Source of the DNA: Stutzerimonas stutzeri
GTDB lineage: Bacteria; Pseudomonadota; Gammaproteobacteria; Pseudomonadales; Pseudomonadaceae
Direction of reading: 5' to 3'
Length of the DNA stretch: 64,000 bases
Assembly: GCF_024448985.1 (NCBI RefSeq)
Contig: NZ_JAMOII010000003.1
Span: forward strand, 310,001-374,000
The notes beneath the pieces were generated by a model. It saw only the letters and a program-made list of their open reading frames with translations, searched no databases and had not been told where the DNA came from. Of this stretch, positions 9,047-17,756 are shown one piece after another. The position numbers and the translations under genes are program-made. Position 1 is the stretch's first letter. Each line of letters begins with the position of its first letter.

Positions 9047-11071
9047 ATGAGTTATCAGGTTCTAGCCCGTAAATGGCGTCCGCGTTCGTTCCGCGAAATG
9101 GTCGGGCAGACGCATGTGCTCAAGGCCCTGATCAATGCGCTCGATAGCCAGCGCCTGCATCACGCTTATCTATTTACCGGTACCCGCGGGGTGGGTAAAA
9201 CCACTATCGCGCGGATCATCGCCAAGTGCTTGAACTGCGAAACAGGCGTCAGCTCCACGCCTTGTGGCGAGTGCTCTGTGTGTCGCGAGATCGATGAAGG
9301 CCGTTTCGTCGATCTGATTGAAGTCGATGCTGCGAGCCGCACCAAGGTTGAAGACACACGCGAGTTGCTGGACAACGTGCAGTACGCGCCCAGCCGCGGG
9401 CGATTCAAGGTTTACCTGATCGACGAAGTGCACATGCTCTCGTCGCACTCTTTTAACGCGCTGCTGAAGACGCTCGAAGAGCCGCCGCCACACGTCAAGT
9501 TCTTGCTGGCCACCACCGATCCGCAGAAGCTGCCCGTCACCATTCTTTCGCGCTGCCTGCAGTTCTCATTGAAGAACATGCCGCCGGAGCGGGTAGTCGA
9601 GCACTTGAGCCATGTACTGAGTGCTGAAAACGTACCCTTCGAGCAAGACGCCCTTTGGCTGCTTGGGCGCGCCGCCGACGGTTCGATGCGCGATGCCATG
9701 AGCCTGACCGACCAGGCAATCGCCTTTGGTGAGGGCAAGGTGCTGGCCGAGGACGTGCGCAGCATGCTCGGCACCCTGGATCACGGCCAGGTTTACGGGG
9801 TAATGCAGGCGCTGCTGGAGGGCGACGCACGCGCCATGCTGGAAGCGGTCCGGCACTTAGCGGAGCAAGGCCCGGACTGGGGCGGCGTGCTGGCCGAAAT
9901 GCTCAATGTGCTGCACCGCGTCGCCATCGCCCAGGCGCTGCCGGAGGCGGTGGATAACGGCCAGGGCGATCGTGAGCGGGTGCTGGAGTTGGCCCAGGCA
10001 TTGCCGGCTGAAGACGTGCAGTTCTATTACCAGATGGGCCTGATCGGTCGGCGTGATCTGCCGCTGGCGCCGGACCCACGCAGTGGCTTCGAAATGGTCC
10101 TGCTGCGCATGCTGGCGTTTCGACCGGCTGATAGTGAAGACGCACCACGAACACCGCTAAAGAACCTGGGGATCAGTCCGGCCACGGCTGATTCCAGACC
10201 AACCGATGTGGCCGGTCCAGCAACATCGGCTGCGCCGGAACCTGAGTCGCGTGTGCTGCCTTCGCCAGCGCCAGCGGCTTCGCCTTCGACGCCCGTTGTC
10301 TCTTCATCGCCACCGGAGCCGGTCACCGCTCTGGTGTCAGTCAGCCCCGATCCCGCTCCGACTCCTGCGATCAAGCCCGAGTTGGTGTCCGAACCTGCTC
10401 CTTCGGTCGTCGACTTGCCTTGGAATGAGCCCCCCGTTACGCCCCCAGTAGCGGTGGAAAGCGAGGCACTTGAACAGAGAATCGCGCCGACTGGCGAGCC
10501 CGAGCATGTGGCCGCAGTCGTCGAGGTGAACGAGCCGGACGATGACGAGCCGCCGTTGACCGATGAGGATTATTTTGAAGTCGAAACTCAGGCCGAAGCC
10601 TATCTCGAAGGGCTGGATGACCCGGCATCAGAACCACAGGTCGTCACGCCGGCCCCTGCGGTCGAGCCTGCTACTGGTTTGGCTGCCGAGTGGCTTGATA
10701 TTTATCTGAAGTTGGGTCTGGGTGGCCTGACAGGCAGCATCGCGGCCAATTGCACGCTGATCTCTGTGAACGATGATCGTTGGCTGATGCACCTGGACCC
10801 CGCGCAAAGTGCGCTGTTCAACGCGACCCAGCATCGACGCCTTAACGAGGCGCTGAATCAATACCACGGGCGCACATTGCGGCTGGATATCGAGTTGCAG
10901 ACGCCGCAGCAGGAAACCCCCGCTCAGGCAGCGGCACGACGCCGTGGTGAGCGCCAGCGGGCGGCCGAGCAGTCGATCCAGGCTGATCCCGTGGTGCAGC
11001 AATTGGTGCAACAGTTCGCCGCCGTCATTCGTGACGGTACCATCGAACCCGTAGAACACTCCGAACCCTGA
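9047..11071 (+). CDS. dnaX: DNA polymerase III subunit tau/gamma
   Basis: The 674-residue clamp-loader ATPase joins the replicase core to the loader. The N-terminal AAA+ module has Walker A GTRGVGKTT (near residue 45), a four-cysteine zinc site from CLNCETG to CSVC, Walker B LIDEVHML and sensor ILSRC. A proline/alanine/valine-rich linker spans about residues 370-530, followed by the tau C-terminal domain. I chose the ATG at 9047 because the conserved MSYQVLARKWRP start lies there. I saw no A-AAA-AAG slippery heptamer of the E. coli type in the linker region. It begins the dnaX–ybaB–recR operon. Confidence 0.96.
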   Translation: MSYQVLARKWRPRSFREMVGQTHVLKALINALDSQRLHHAYLFTGTRGVGKTTIARIIAKCLNCETGVSSTPCGECSVCREIDEGRFVDLIEVDAASRTKVEDTRELLDNVQYAPSRGRFKVYLIDEVHMLSSHSFNALLKTLEEPPPHVKFLLATTDPQKLPVTILSRCLQFSLKNMPPERVVEHLSHVLSAENVPFEQDALWLLGRAADGSMRDAMSLTDQAIAFGEGKVLAEDVRSMLGTLDHGQVYGVMQALLEGDARAMLEAVRHLAEQGPDWGGVLAEMLNVLHRVAIAQALPEAVDNGQGDRERVLELAQALPAEDVQFYYQMGLIGRRDLPLAPDPRSGFEMVLLRMLAFRPADSEDAPRTPLKNLGISPATADSRPTDVAGPATSAAPEPESRVLPSPAPAASPSTPVVSSSPPEPVTALVSVSPDPAPTPAIKPELVSEPAPSVVDLPWNEPPVTPPVAVESEALEQRIAPTGEPEHVAAVVEVNEPDDDEPPLTDEDYFEVETQAEAYLEGLDDPASEPQVVTPAPAVEPATGLAAEWLDIYLKLGLGGLTGSIAANCTLISVNDDRWLMHLDPAQSALFNATQHRRLNEALNQYHGRTLRLDIELQTPQQETPAQAAARRRGERQRAAEQSIQADPVVQQLVQQFAAVIRDGTIEPVEHSEP

Positions 11072-11086
11072 TCCGAGGTAAATCCC

Positions 11087-11413
11087 ATGATGAAAGGTGG
11101 CATGGCCGGCCTGATGAAGCAGGCGCAGCAGATGCAGGAAAAAATGCAGAAGATGCAGGAGGAGTTGGCCAACGCAGAGGTCACCGGCCAGTCCGGCGCC
11201 GGCTTGGTGAGCGTTGTGATGAACGGCCGGCACGACGTCAAACGCGTCAGCCTGGACGACAGCCTGATGCAGGAAGACAAAGAAATCCTTGAAGATCTGA
11301 TTGCTGCCGCGGTGAACGATGCCGTGCGCAAGATCGAGCAGAACAGCAAGGAAAAAATGGCGGGTATGACCGAAGGCATGCAGTTGCCGCCGGGTTTTAA
11401 AATGCCGTTTTAA
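11087..11413 (+). CDS. ybaB: YbaB/EbfC nucleoid-associated protein
   Basis: A 108-residue DNA-binding protein of the YbaB/EbfC family, a homodimer that coats the nucleoid. The N-terminal methionine- and glutamine-rich helix ([20 protein letters not shown]) and the [16 protein letters not shown] strand are typical. It lies 15 bp after dnaX, as in most gammaproteobacteria. The following recR gene is unusually far away (185 bp) because a tandem repeat array occupies the gap. Confidence 0.93.
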   Translation: MMKGGMAGLMKQAQQMQEKMQKMQEELANAEVTGQSGAGLVSVVMNGRHDVKRVSLDDSLMQEDKEILEDLIAAAVNDAVRKIEQNSKEKMAGMTEGMQLPPGFKMPF

Positions 11414-11423
11414 GAGAAGCCAT

Positions 11424-11580
11424 AAGCTGGAAGCTGGAAGCTTGAGGAAGAGCTTGCAAACCATCCGATTGCCCGCACGCTCGCTTCCAGCTTCCAGCTT
11501 CCAGCTTCCAGCTTCCAGCTTCCAGCTTCCAGCTTCCAGCTTCCAGCTTCCAGCTTCCAGCTTCCAGCTTCCAGCTTCCG
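11424..11580. repeat. Heptamer tandem array (CTTCCAG)13 with inverted partner
   Basis: Thirteen perfect copies of CTTCCAG run from 11484 to 11574, followed by a partial CTTCC at 11575-11579. Upstream, 11424-11441 holds the reverse complement of about two and a half units, so the transcript can form an 18-bp stem with a loop of about 41 bases. The array ends about 19 bp before the recR ATG. Perfect short tandem units of this kind expand and contract by slippage. Confidence 0.95.
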
Positions 11581-11598
11581 CTTTTCTCCGAGAACTAC

Positions 11599-12198
11599 AT
11601 GAGTTTTAGTCCACTTATTCGTCAACTCATCGATGCGCTGCGCGTTCTTCCCGGTGTCGGGCAGAAAACCGCCCAGCGCATGGCGCTCCAGATGCTCGAG
11701 CGTGATCGAAGTGGCGGGCTGCGATTGGCGCAAGCGCTTAAACGGGCGATGGAAGAAGTGGGCTATTGCCGGCAATGCCGTACGTTGAGCGAGGACGAAG
11801 TCTGTCCGCAATGTGCCGACCCGCGGCGGGACGATTCGCTGCTATGCATCGTCCAAAGCCCGGTGGATGTGTTCGCTGTGGAACAGACCGGTTTTCGTGG
11901 ACGCTACTTCGTCCTGAAGGGGCACCTATCGCCGCTCGACGGGCTGGGTCCCGAGGCTATTGGTATCCCTGAGTTGCTTGTGCGTGTGGCTGAAGGCAGT
12001 TTCAGTGAAGCGATATTGGCAACCAACCCGACTGTCGAAGGTGAGGCGACTGCTCATTACATCGCCCAGCTGTTGATTCCGAAGGGGCTGACGTTGAGCC
12101 GCATCGCACATGGCGTGCCGCTTGGTGGAGAGCTCGATCTGGTCGATGGCGGCACGCTTGCCCACGCCTTGGCTGGACGGAAGACGATCACGCTCTGA
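11599..12198 (+). CDS. recR: Recombination mediator protein
   Basis: A 199-residue protein that works with RecO and RecF to load RecA onto gapped DNA. It has the N-terminal helix-hairpin-helix ([20 protein letters not shown]), a four-cysteine zinc finger (CRQC...CPQC near residues 57-72) and a Toprim domain ([18 protein letters not shown]). The ribosome site is weak, and the heptamer array ends only about 19 bp upstream, so the array forms the 5' untranslated region between ybaB and recR. Confidence 0.95.
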   Translation: MSFSPLIRQLIDALRVLPGVGQKTAQRMALQMLERDRSGGLRLAQALKRAMEEVGYCRQCRTLSEDEVCPQCADPRRDDSLLCIVQSPVDVFAVEQTGFRGRYFVLKGHLSPLDGLGPEAIGIPELLVRVAEGSFSEAILATNPTVEGEATAHYIAQLLIPKGLTLSRIAHGVPLGGELDLVDGGTLAHALAGRKTITL

Positions 12199-12381
12199 TT
12201 TTTTCCGTAGTGCAATCTCAGCAACTTATAACCTCCGGTTTAATGCTTATGGCTGTTAACTAGTGCCGTTCAGAAATAACTTCGTGTAAAGTTCTAAGCC
12301 AGAATTGATTTATAACTAAATGAAATAGAAAGCTTTCTTTTGGTTATATGACTAAACGCTGCCTAAGAGCTTGAGGTTGAT
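12199..12381 (+). promoter_or_regulatory. A+T-rich leader before the ABC importer
   Basis: This interval is clearly richer in A+T than neighbouring DNA, especially 12290-12360. It separates recR from the importer operon and very likely holds the operon promoter. I cannot assign a sigma-factor or regulator site. A TTGAT half-site at about 12305 lacks a partner. The T-run just after recR (TTTTTT) lacks a hairpin. Confidence 0.4.
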
Positions 12382-13371
12382 ATGAAGGCAAAACACTGGC
12401 TGGTCCCTGCGCTACTGCTACTCAGCGCTTTCGCGCAAGCTCAAGAAAAGTTCAAGGTTGGCTTCATCCGGGTTATGGACGATGCTCAAGCGATGGTTGC
12501 CTTCGAAGGCGACTTGTACAAAAAGCATGGACTGGATGTAGAACTAGTCGAATTCAGCTCCGGGACCGATCTGATCAAGGCGATCGTGGGCGGGCAGCTG
12601 GATACAGGTGTCCTGGGCTTCACCAACGCGGTCGCCTGGGCTTCAAAAGGCGCCGATCTGAAAGTGGTCGGTGGTGCCCAGCAGGGTTACCACTCGATTC
12701 TCGTGCGTAACGAAACCGGTATCGATGATGTGGCCGGTCTCAAGGGCCACAGCTTGGCTTCGCAGCGCGAGGGCAGCACCGCCGATTCGGTACTGCGCGG
12801 CGTGACGCTGAAGTCTGCCGGTCTGCAACCTAGTGACGTGAACATCATGGGCGTCAGCCCGGCGGTTGCGGTGCAGTCGCTAGTTTCCGGTCGAGTCGAT
12901 GCGGCTTTCCTGTTCGAGCCCTATGATCGCATCGCCCAGCTGGTAGCGCCGGTCAAGCAGATCTACGAGATCGGTGAGGTCTGGCCTTTCCCCTGCATGG
13001 TTGTGATCACTTCCGGCGAAACGTTGGCCAAGCGCAAGGATGCCGTCTGGAAATCTCTCGATGCCCAGCGTGAGGCCATCGAGTTGCTGGAGAAGCAACC
13101 TGCCGAAGCCGCCAAGCTGATCGCCGATTACTTCATTGCCGAACCGACACTCAAGACGCTCGAGCGTGGTGAGTTGTCACGTGAAGTGGTAATCGAGGAA
13201 GCCATCGCGACCCAGGACTTCACCGCCAAACTGGACGATGCCGATCTGGCGCGCATCCAGGAGCTGGCCGATATCCTTCAGGAACTGGGTTCGCTGAAAA
13301 CCCGCGACGGCAAGCCGTTCGATACCAGCGCGATCCTGGATCTTTCCTGGCAGGAAGCACGCGAACTCTGA
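12382..13371 (+). CDS. ABC importer substrate-binding protein, NitT/TauT (NMT1-like) family
   Basis: A 329-residue periplasmic protein with a Sec signal peptide of about 20 residues ending SAFAQAQ. The mature part follows the type-2 binding fold of the NMT1/SsuA-like family: KVGFIRVMDDAQ, then KHGLDVELVEFSSGTDLIKAIVGGQLDTGVLG, and a later LVSGRVDAAFLFEP. Relatives bind nitrate, sulfonates, taurine or thiamine-pyrimidine precursors; the ligand here cannot be told. A terminator-like hairpin follows, which would raise its level relative to the ATPase and permease downstream. Confidence 0.88.
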   Translation: MKAKHWLVPALLLLSAFAQAQEKFKVGFIRVMDDAQAMVAFEGDLYKKHGLDVELVEFSSGTDLIKAIVGGQLDTGVLGFTNAVAWASKGADLKVVGGAQQGYHSILVRNETGIDDVAGLKGHSLASQREGSTADSVLRGVTLKSAGLQPSDVNIMGVSPAVAVQSLVSGRVDAAFLFEPYDRIAQLVAPVKQIYEIGEVWPFPCMVVITSGETLAKRKDAVWKSLDAQREAIELLEKQPAEAAKLIADYFIAEPTLKTLERGELSREVVIEEAIATQDFTAKLDDADLARIQELADILQELGSLKTRDGKPFDTSAILDLSWQEAREL

Positions 13372-13421
13372 TCGTCGTATCGGCGACCTGTTAATGGCGC
13401 TGATCGCTCATTGCCCGGCCA

Positions 13422-13447
13422 CGTGCCGGGCAGTTTTCATTCTGCCG
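13422..13447 (+). terminator. Hairpin with T-rich tail inside the ABC importer operon
   Basis: TGCCCGG (13422-13428) pairs with CCGGGCA (13436-13442) and is followed by GTTTT. It lies between the binding-protein gene and the ATPase gene, so it probably acts as a partial terminator or an mRNA-stabilising 3' end for the abundant binding protein. Confidence 0.6.
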
Positions 13448-13479
13448 GTCGTTGCCGGTGAAGTTCTTTCAGGTTTTTC

Positions 13480-14226
13480 ATGCAGCTCAGATTCGAAGAA
13501 GTAGACAAGCAGTTCGGGCAACTGGAAGTCATCAAGGGTTTCAACGGCGAGTTTGCCCAGGGCGAGCTGGTAGCGTTGGTCGGGCCTTCCGGTTGTGGCA
13601 AATCGACCTTGCTGCATCTGGTGGCCGGGCTGGAAAACCCGACTGCAGGACGCGTGTTGGCCGATGGTAAGAAGATTCCCGGGCCGAGCCCGCGGCGCAC
13701 CCTGGTATTCCAGGAACATGCGCTCTATCCCTGGTTGAGCCTGCAGGCCAATGTAGCCATGGCGCTGGAGCTGCAGGGCGTGGCCAAGGCCTGTGCCTTC
13801 GAGCAAGCCGCTGCCTGGTTGGCCCGGGTGAGTCTGGAAGGCTTCGAACATTATTACCCCCATCAGGTTTCGGGCGGCATGCGCCAGCGCACGGCATTGG
13901 CGCGTGCCTTCATCGCCAAACCCGAGGTACTGCTGCTCGATGAGCCCTTCGGTGCGCTGGATGCACTGACCCGCATGGCGCTGCAGGACGTGCTGCTGGA
14001 GCTGATCAAGGAGCATCAGCCCACCGTGTTGCTGGTGACCCATGACGTCGACGAGGCGCTGTATCTGGCCGACCATGTCCTCGTATTCAGCGCGCGCCCG
14101 GCACGGGTGCTAAAAACCTTCAATTTCACCCATTGCGAAAAGAGTCACGATCTCACCGCATTTGCCGCTGAGCGCACCGAGATTTTGCGGTTGCTGGGCA
14201 TCAAGACGGAGGTCGGTCAGCCATGA
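13480..14226 (+). CDS. ABC importer ATP-binding protein
   Basis: A 248-residue cytoplasmic ATPase of the NitT/TauT type. Walker A is GPSGCGKSTLLHL (near residue 35), the signature VSGGMRQRTALARAF near residue 128, Walker B VLLLDEPFGALDALTR, and the switch histidine is in LLVTHDVDEALYLAD. Its stop overlaps the permease start by 4 bases (ATGA), showing translational coupling. Confidence 0.93.
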   Translation: MQLRFEEVDKQFGQLEVIKGFNGEFAQGELVALVGPSGCGKSTLLHLVAGLENPTAGRVLADGKKIPGPSPRRTLVFQEHALYPWLSLQANVAMALELQGVAKACAFEQAAAWLARVSLEGFEHYYPHQVSGGMRQRTALARAFIAKPEVLLLDEPFGALDALTRMALQDVLLELIKEHQPTVLLVTHDVDEALYLADHVLVFSARPARVLKTFNFTHCEKSHDLTAFAAERTEILRLLGIKTEVGQP

Positions 14227-14996
14227 GTCAACCTCGTCGTCTAACCGGGCCGAAGAAACATCTTGCCGTGGTGCTGGCGGTCCTGTTCATCCTGCTGATT
14301 TGGCAGGCTGCCGCCTGGAGCCTGCCATCGTTTCTGATGCCAGGGATTCCCACGGTGCTCGAACGGCTGTTCGCCACGGTACAAGAGCCCGAGTTCCGCG
14401 AAGGTCTATACGGCAGCATGAGCCGTCTCGGGAGTGGCTACGGCTTTGCGCTGCTGTTTGGCATTGGCTTTGGTCTCGTCGGGGGCGTGCTGTTTTTCTT
14501 CCGGGAGATCCTGCGCTCGGCCATCGTCATCCTGCAGTCGATTCCCTCGATCGCCTGGGTGCCGCTATTTCTCATCGTCATGGGGTTCGGCAACTTGCCG
14601 ATCATCGTGGTGGTGGCCCTGGCGGCATTCTTCCCAATGGCCCTGTCGGTGATGAACGCCACCGAAAGCGTGCAGCCGGTACATGTATCGGCCGCGCGGG
14701 TAATGGGAGCGTCGCGCTGGCAACTGTTGCGCCGCGTCTATCTACCGGCAGTGATGCCGGAACTGATTACCGGTGCCCAGCTGGCCTTCGGTAACGCTTG
14801 GCGTGCGCTGATTTCCGCTGAAATGCTGATCGGCTTCGGGCAGGGACTGGGGCGTTCACTGGCCTATTCCGGCGAGATCGCCGACATGGTCGGGGTGATG
14901 ATGAATATCCTGGTGATCGCCATTCTTGCCACGCTGATCGATCAGGTGGTGCTGGAAAAATTCAAGCAAAGGATGCTTCGCTACCAGTACGTCTGA
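14223..14996 (+). CDS. ABC importer permease
   Basis: A 257-residue inner-membrane protein with about six hydrophobic segments and a BPD_transp_1 EAA-like loop (AARVMGASRWQLLRRVYLPAVMPELITG, split around residues 156-183), which contacts the ATPase. It overlaps the ATPase gene by 4 bases. A strong GAAGGAGGT ribosome site for the fourth gene begins right after its stop. Confidence 0.92.
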   Translation: MSQPRRLTGPKKHLAVVLAVLFILLIWQAAAWSLPSFLMPGIPTVLERLFATVQEPEFREGLYGSMSRLGSGYGFALLFGIGFGLVGGVLFFFREILRSAIVILQSIPSIAWVPLFLIVMGFGNLPIIVVVALAAFFPMALSVMNATESVQPVHVSAARVMGASRWQLLRRVYLPAVMPELITGAQLAFGNAWRALISAEMLIGFGQGLGRSLAYSGEIADMVGVMMNILVIAILATLIDQVVLEKFKQRMLRYQYV

Positions 14997-15008
14997 GAAG
15001 GAGGTGCC

Positions 15009-15722
15009 GTGAAGTCTCATCTGCTGCGGTTGTTGATCGTGCTGCTGATGCCGGCCAGTGCGCTTGCGGCACCCTTGCAGGCGATGCTAGTCGGCGATTA
15101 TCGGCCGCTCAAGGCGACTGAAGCGGAGGCGGTTACCGAAGGGTTCGAGGCCGCCTGGCTTGCCAGCTTGGGTGAGGCGTTGGGGAGCGCCATCGACCTC
15201 GCCGACGCACAGCCACAGGCACAGGCGGAGCTGCGTATCGGAGCGGTTGGCTCGGGCGCCGTCTATTACTCCAGCGAGATCGCGGCGCTGGCTGCGGCCG
15301 AAGCGGGGCCAGCCGAATGGACTGACCTTGCTGGCGCACCCGTCTGCATCGCGGCTGGGAACCCTCATGCCGCTACCGTTGTGTCTCGCTTCGATGGCAT
15401 TGCCCGCGCTTATCCAAGTGCGGCGCAGACATTGATTGGGTTGAAGCTTGGCGAATGCCAGGCGGTAGTGGGTGATCAGTTGTTGCTCCAGCAGATCGCC
15501 GCGCTACCGGAATGGCGTCGCTACAATCGGCTGCTGCCCGTGCTGGAAGAGTCCGTGCCGACACTGAGGATCGAGGCGGACGATGCGCTGCTACAGCAGC
15601 GCATCGAGCAGATCCTTTCAAGCGAGCAAGGACAGGAGATGCTGGTTGAAGCCACTCAGTACTGGATCGACGAAGTGGCATTTCAGGCCTATGTCCTAGC
15701 CGACACCTTGGATTGCCACTAG
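15009..15722 (+). CDS. Periplasmic solute-binding-like protein in the ABC operon
   Basis: A 237-residue protein starting with GTG, preceded by a near-perfect GAAGGAGGT site. A signal peptide ends near ASALAAP. The remainder looks like a short type-2 (SBP_bac_3-like) binding fold: an ALGSAIDLADAQ segment, a TDLAGAPVCIAAGNPHAATV strand, IGLKLGECQAVVGDQLLLQQ, and a C-terminal QRIEQILSSEQGQEMLVEATQYW helix. It could be an accessory or second binding protein for the importer. It lacks any motif that names a ligand, and I do not recognise a specific family. Confidence 0.7.
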   Translation: MKSHLLRLLIVLLMPASALAAPLQAMLVGDYRPLKATEAEAVTEGFEAAWLASLGEALGSAIDLADAQPQAQAELRIGAVGSGAVYYSSEIAALAAAEAGPAEWTDLAGAPVCIAAGNPHAATVVSRFDGIARAYPSAAQTLIGLKLGECQAVVGDQLLLQQIAALPEWRRYNRLLPVLEESVPTLRIEADDALLQQRIEQILSSEQGQEMLVEATQYWIDEVAFQAYVLADTLDCH

Positions 15723-15745
15723 GGCTGGTTTTCCCGCCAGAATTG

Positions 15746-16357
15746 TCACTCGGCTCCGATGATCCGCGGCAGGGCCTGGCGCAGCCCCTCCAGCTTCAAG
15801 GGTGCGCGGATGTGGCCGCGCAGGCTGCCATCGGGGCCTACGATGGCTAGATTGCCGCTGTGGCTGACGCTGTAGTCTCCTTCGGTTTGCTTTGCCGGGA
15901 CGAACGGAAGCCCCAGCGCCTTGGACAGTTTCTGCAGCTGCGCCATGTCGCCTGTCAGACCCTCGAATTCGGCGCGGTAGTAACCGAGATAGGTGCGCAG
16001 CACCTCGGGCGTGTCGCGCGCCGGATCGGCAGTGATCAACACCAGCTGGAGCTGTTCACGGACATCAGAAGGCAGTTGGCCGAATAGCCGGCGCATGTCG
16101 CTCAGTGTCGTGGGGCAGATATCCGGGCAGGCAGTGAACCCGAAGAACATAAGGTGCCAGCGTCCGCGAAGAGAATCGGTGCTGACGGCCTGGCCTTGCT
16201 CGTTTATCAGCTCAAGGGACGGTAACGGCCGCTCGCGCGGCAGAAGCAGCAGATTCGCATCATCGAGTAACGCGTTGCGGTCGAGGGCAAACGACGTGGA
16301 GCCGAACGTCACCAGCAAAACTGCGCAGCTGATAATCCTCGTTGCCCTGCGGAACAT
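15746..16357 (-). CDS. SCO1/SenC-family copper protein
   Basis: A 203-residue thioredoxin-fold protein, membrane-anchored or exported by its N-terminal hydrophobic segment (ISCAVLLVTFGSTSFA). The copper/redox CxxxC motif is FTACPDICPTTLSDM near residue 78, and the distal histidine is in YSVSHSGNLAIVG. SCO proteins deliver copper to the CuA site of cytochrome c oxidase, so the caa3 oxidase at 39.9-43.5 kb is the likely client. It starts 2 bp after the apt stop and converges on the ABC operon. Confidence 0.9.
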   Translation of the reverse strand: MFRRATRIISCAVLLVTFGSTSFALDRNALLDDANLLLLPRERPLPSLELINEQGQAVSTDSLRGRWHLMFFGFTACPDICPTTLSDMRRLFGQLPSDVREQLQLVLITADPARDTPEVLRTYLGYYRAEFEGLTGDMAQLQKLSKALGLPFVPAKQTEGDYSVSHSGNLAIVGPDGSLRGHIRAPLKLEGLRQALPRIIGAE

Positions 16358-16359
16358 GA

Positions 16360-16908
16360 TCAGCGCTCGTTCAGCTCGAATGCGGTGAGCGTGAACGTGG
16401 GAATGCCCATGTCCTGCAGTTTGCGTGATCCACCCAGTTCGGGCAGATCGATGATTGCGGCGGCTTCATGAACCTGGGCGCCCATGCGGCGAACCAATTG
16501 CGCAGCAGCTACCAGCGTGCCGCCGGTGGCGATCAGATCGTCCAGCAGCAACACCGAATCGCCTTCACAAAGACTGTCAGCGTGAACTTCAAGGAAGGCT
16601 TCGCCGTACTCAGTGCTGTAGGACGCGGCCAGCACGTCGGCCGGGAGCTTGCCTTTCTTGCGAAACAGGATCAGCGGTCTGTTCAATTCGTAGGCGATAA
16701 TCGAACCGATGATGAAGCCACGGGCGTCGAGTGCGCCTACATGGCTGAAATTCGTTTCGACATAGCGTTGAATCAGGCTGTCCGCCACCATGCGCAGCGC
16801 CTTGGGCGACTGCAGCAGCGGGGTGATATCGCGGAATACCACACCCGGCTTGGGGAAATCGAGGACTGGGCGTATCAGTGTCTTGATGGCAAATTCATCG
16901 AAAATCAT
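16360..16908 (-). CDS. apt: Adenine phosphoribosyltransferase
   Basis: A 182-residue purine salvage enzyme that makes AMP from adenine and PRPP. The PRPP-binding motif [18 protein letters not shown] lies near residue 120, and the N-terminal [16 protein letters not shown] segment is diagnostic for Apt. It lies 15 bp after the fnrA stop and 2 bp before the SCO gene, suggesting an fnrA–apt–SCO transcript. Confidence 0.95.
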   Translation of the reverse strand: MIFDEFAIKTLIRPVLDFPKPGVVFRDITPLLQSPKALRMVADSLIQRYVETNFSHVGALDARGFIIGSIIAYELNRPLILFRKKGKLPADVLAASYSTEYGEAFLEVHADSLCEGDSVLLLDDLIATGGTLVAAAQLVRRMGAQVHEAAAIIDLPELGGSRKLQDMGIPTFTLTAFELNER

Positions 16909-16923
16909 AACGGGCTCTCGCTA

Positions 16924-17658
16924 CTAGGCGTCCATGTTTCCGCCCGCAAGGGCGCATAACCGGATTGAATCGAGGATACGAACTTCCTTGCCTTCTGCTT
17001 CCAGCAGGCCGTTGGCCTGGCAGCGGGTAAACACCCGGGAGACCGTCTCGACCGCCAGCCCCAAGTAATTGCCAATCTCATTGCGCGACATGGGCAGCCG
17101 AAACTGGTTCGCGGAAAATCCGCGCGCACTGAAGCGGGCCGACAGGTTGATCAGAAAGGTTGCGATGCGCTCGTCGGCGCTCTTCTTCGAAAGCAACAGC
17201 ATCATTTGTTGATCATCGCGAATTTCGCGGCTCATGATGCGCATCAACTGACGGCGAAGCTGCGGCAGCAACACGCTGAGTTCATCGAGGCGATCAAAAG
17301 GAATTTCGCACACCGAAGTCGTTTCAAGCGCTTGCGCGGTTACCGGATAGGTTTCGGTATCCATGCCGGAAAGGCCTACCAGCTCGCTAGGCAGATGGAA
17401 ACCGGTGATTTGCTCTTCGCCAGCGTCGGTGACGCTGAACGTGCGCAGGGCGCCGGAGCGGATGGCGAAAACCGAGCTGAACGGCTCACCCTGGCGGAAC
17501 AACACTTCACCCTTTCGCAGCGGGCGCCCGCGCTTGACGATCTCGTCCAGCGTATCCATGTCCTGCATGTTCAACGAAAGCGGCAAGCAAAGGCCGGAAA
17601 GACTGCATTCTTTGCAATGAGCTTGCGGCTGCTTACGGACCTTGATCGACTCGGACAT
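16924..17658 (-). CDS. fnrA: FNR/ANR-family oxygen-sensing transcription regulator
   Basis: A 244-residue CRP/FNR-type regulator that activates anaerobic and microaerobic genes when its [4Fe-4S] cluster is intact. The N-terminal cysteines ([10 protein letters not shown], residues 17-26) plus Cys in SVCEIPF fit cluster binding. A cyclic-nucleotide-like beta roll follows, and the C-terminal helix-turn-helix reads [23 protein letters not shown], with the recognition residues typical of FNR/ANR (E..SR). It is called anr in P. aeruginosa and fnrA in P. stutzeri. It sits next to hemN and the cco genes it would control. Confidence 0.93.
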   Translation of the reverse strand: MSESIKVRKQPQAHCKECSLSGLCLPLSLNMQDMDTLDEIVKRGRPLRKGEVLFRQGEPFSSVFAIRSGALRTFSVTDAGEEQITGFHLPSELVGLSGMDTETYPVTAQALETTSVCEIPFDRLDELSVLLPQLRRQLMRIMSREIRDDQQMMLLLSKKSADERIATFLINLSARFSARGFSANQFRLPMSRNEIGNYLGLAVETVSRVFTRCQANGLLEAEGKEVRILDSIRLCALAGGNMDA

Positions 17659-17756
17659 CGGTGGTTCCTGAAAAACCTTACGGGACGTGCAAGATTAACC
17701 CAGGCCAGTGACTTAGGCCAATTGGCGCGAGGGTCGCAGGCAAGAGCGACATAAGG

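Noticed and set aside
10100-10700. Possible programmed frameshift in dnaX
   Set aside because: No A-AAA-AAG slippery heptamer with a following hairpin is visible in the linker region.
11410-11811. Minus-strand frame through the heptamer array encoding a repeated peptide
   Set aside because: It is produced by the 7-bp repeat read in three frames and runs antisense into recR; no start signal or homology supports it.
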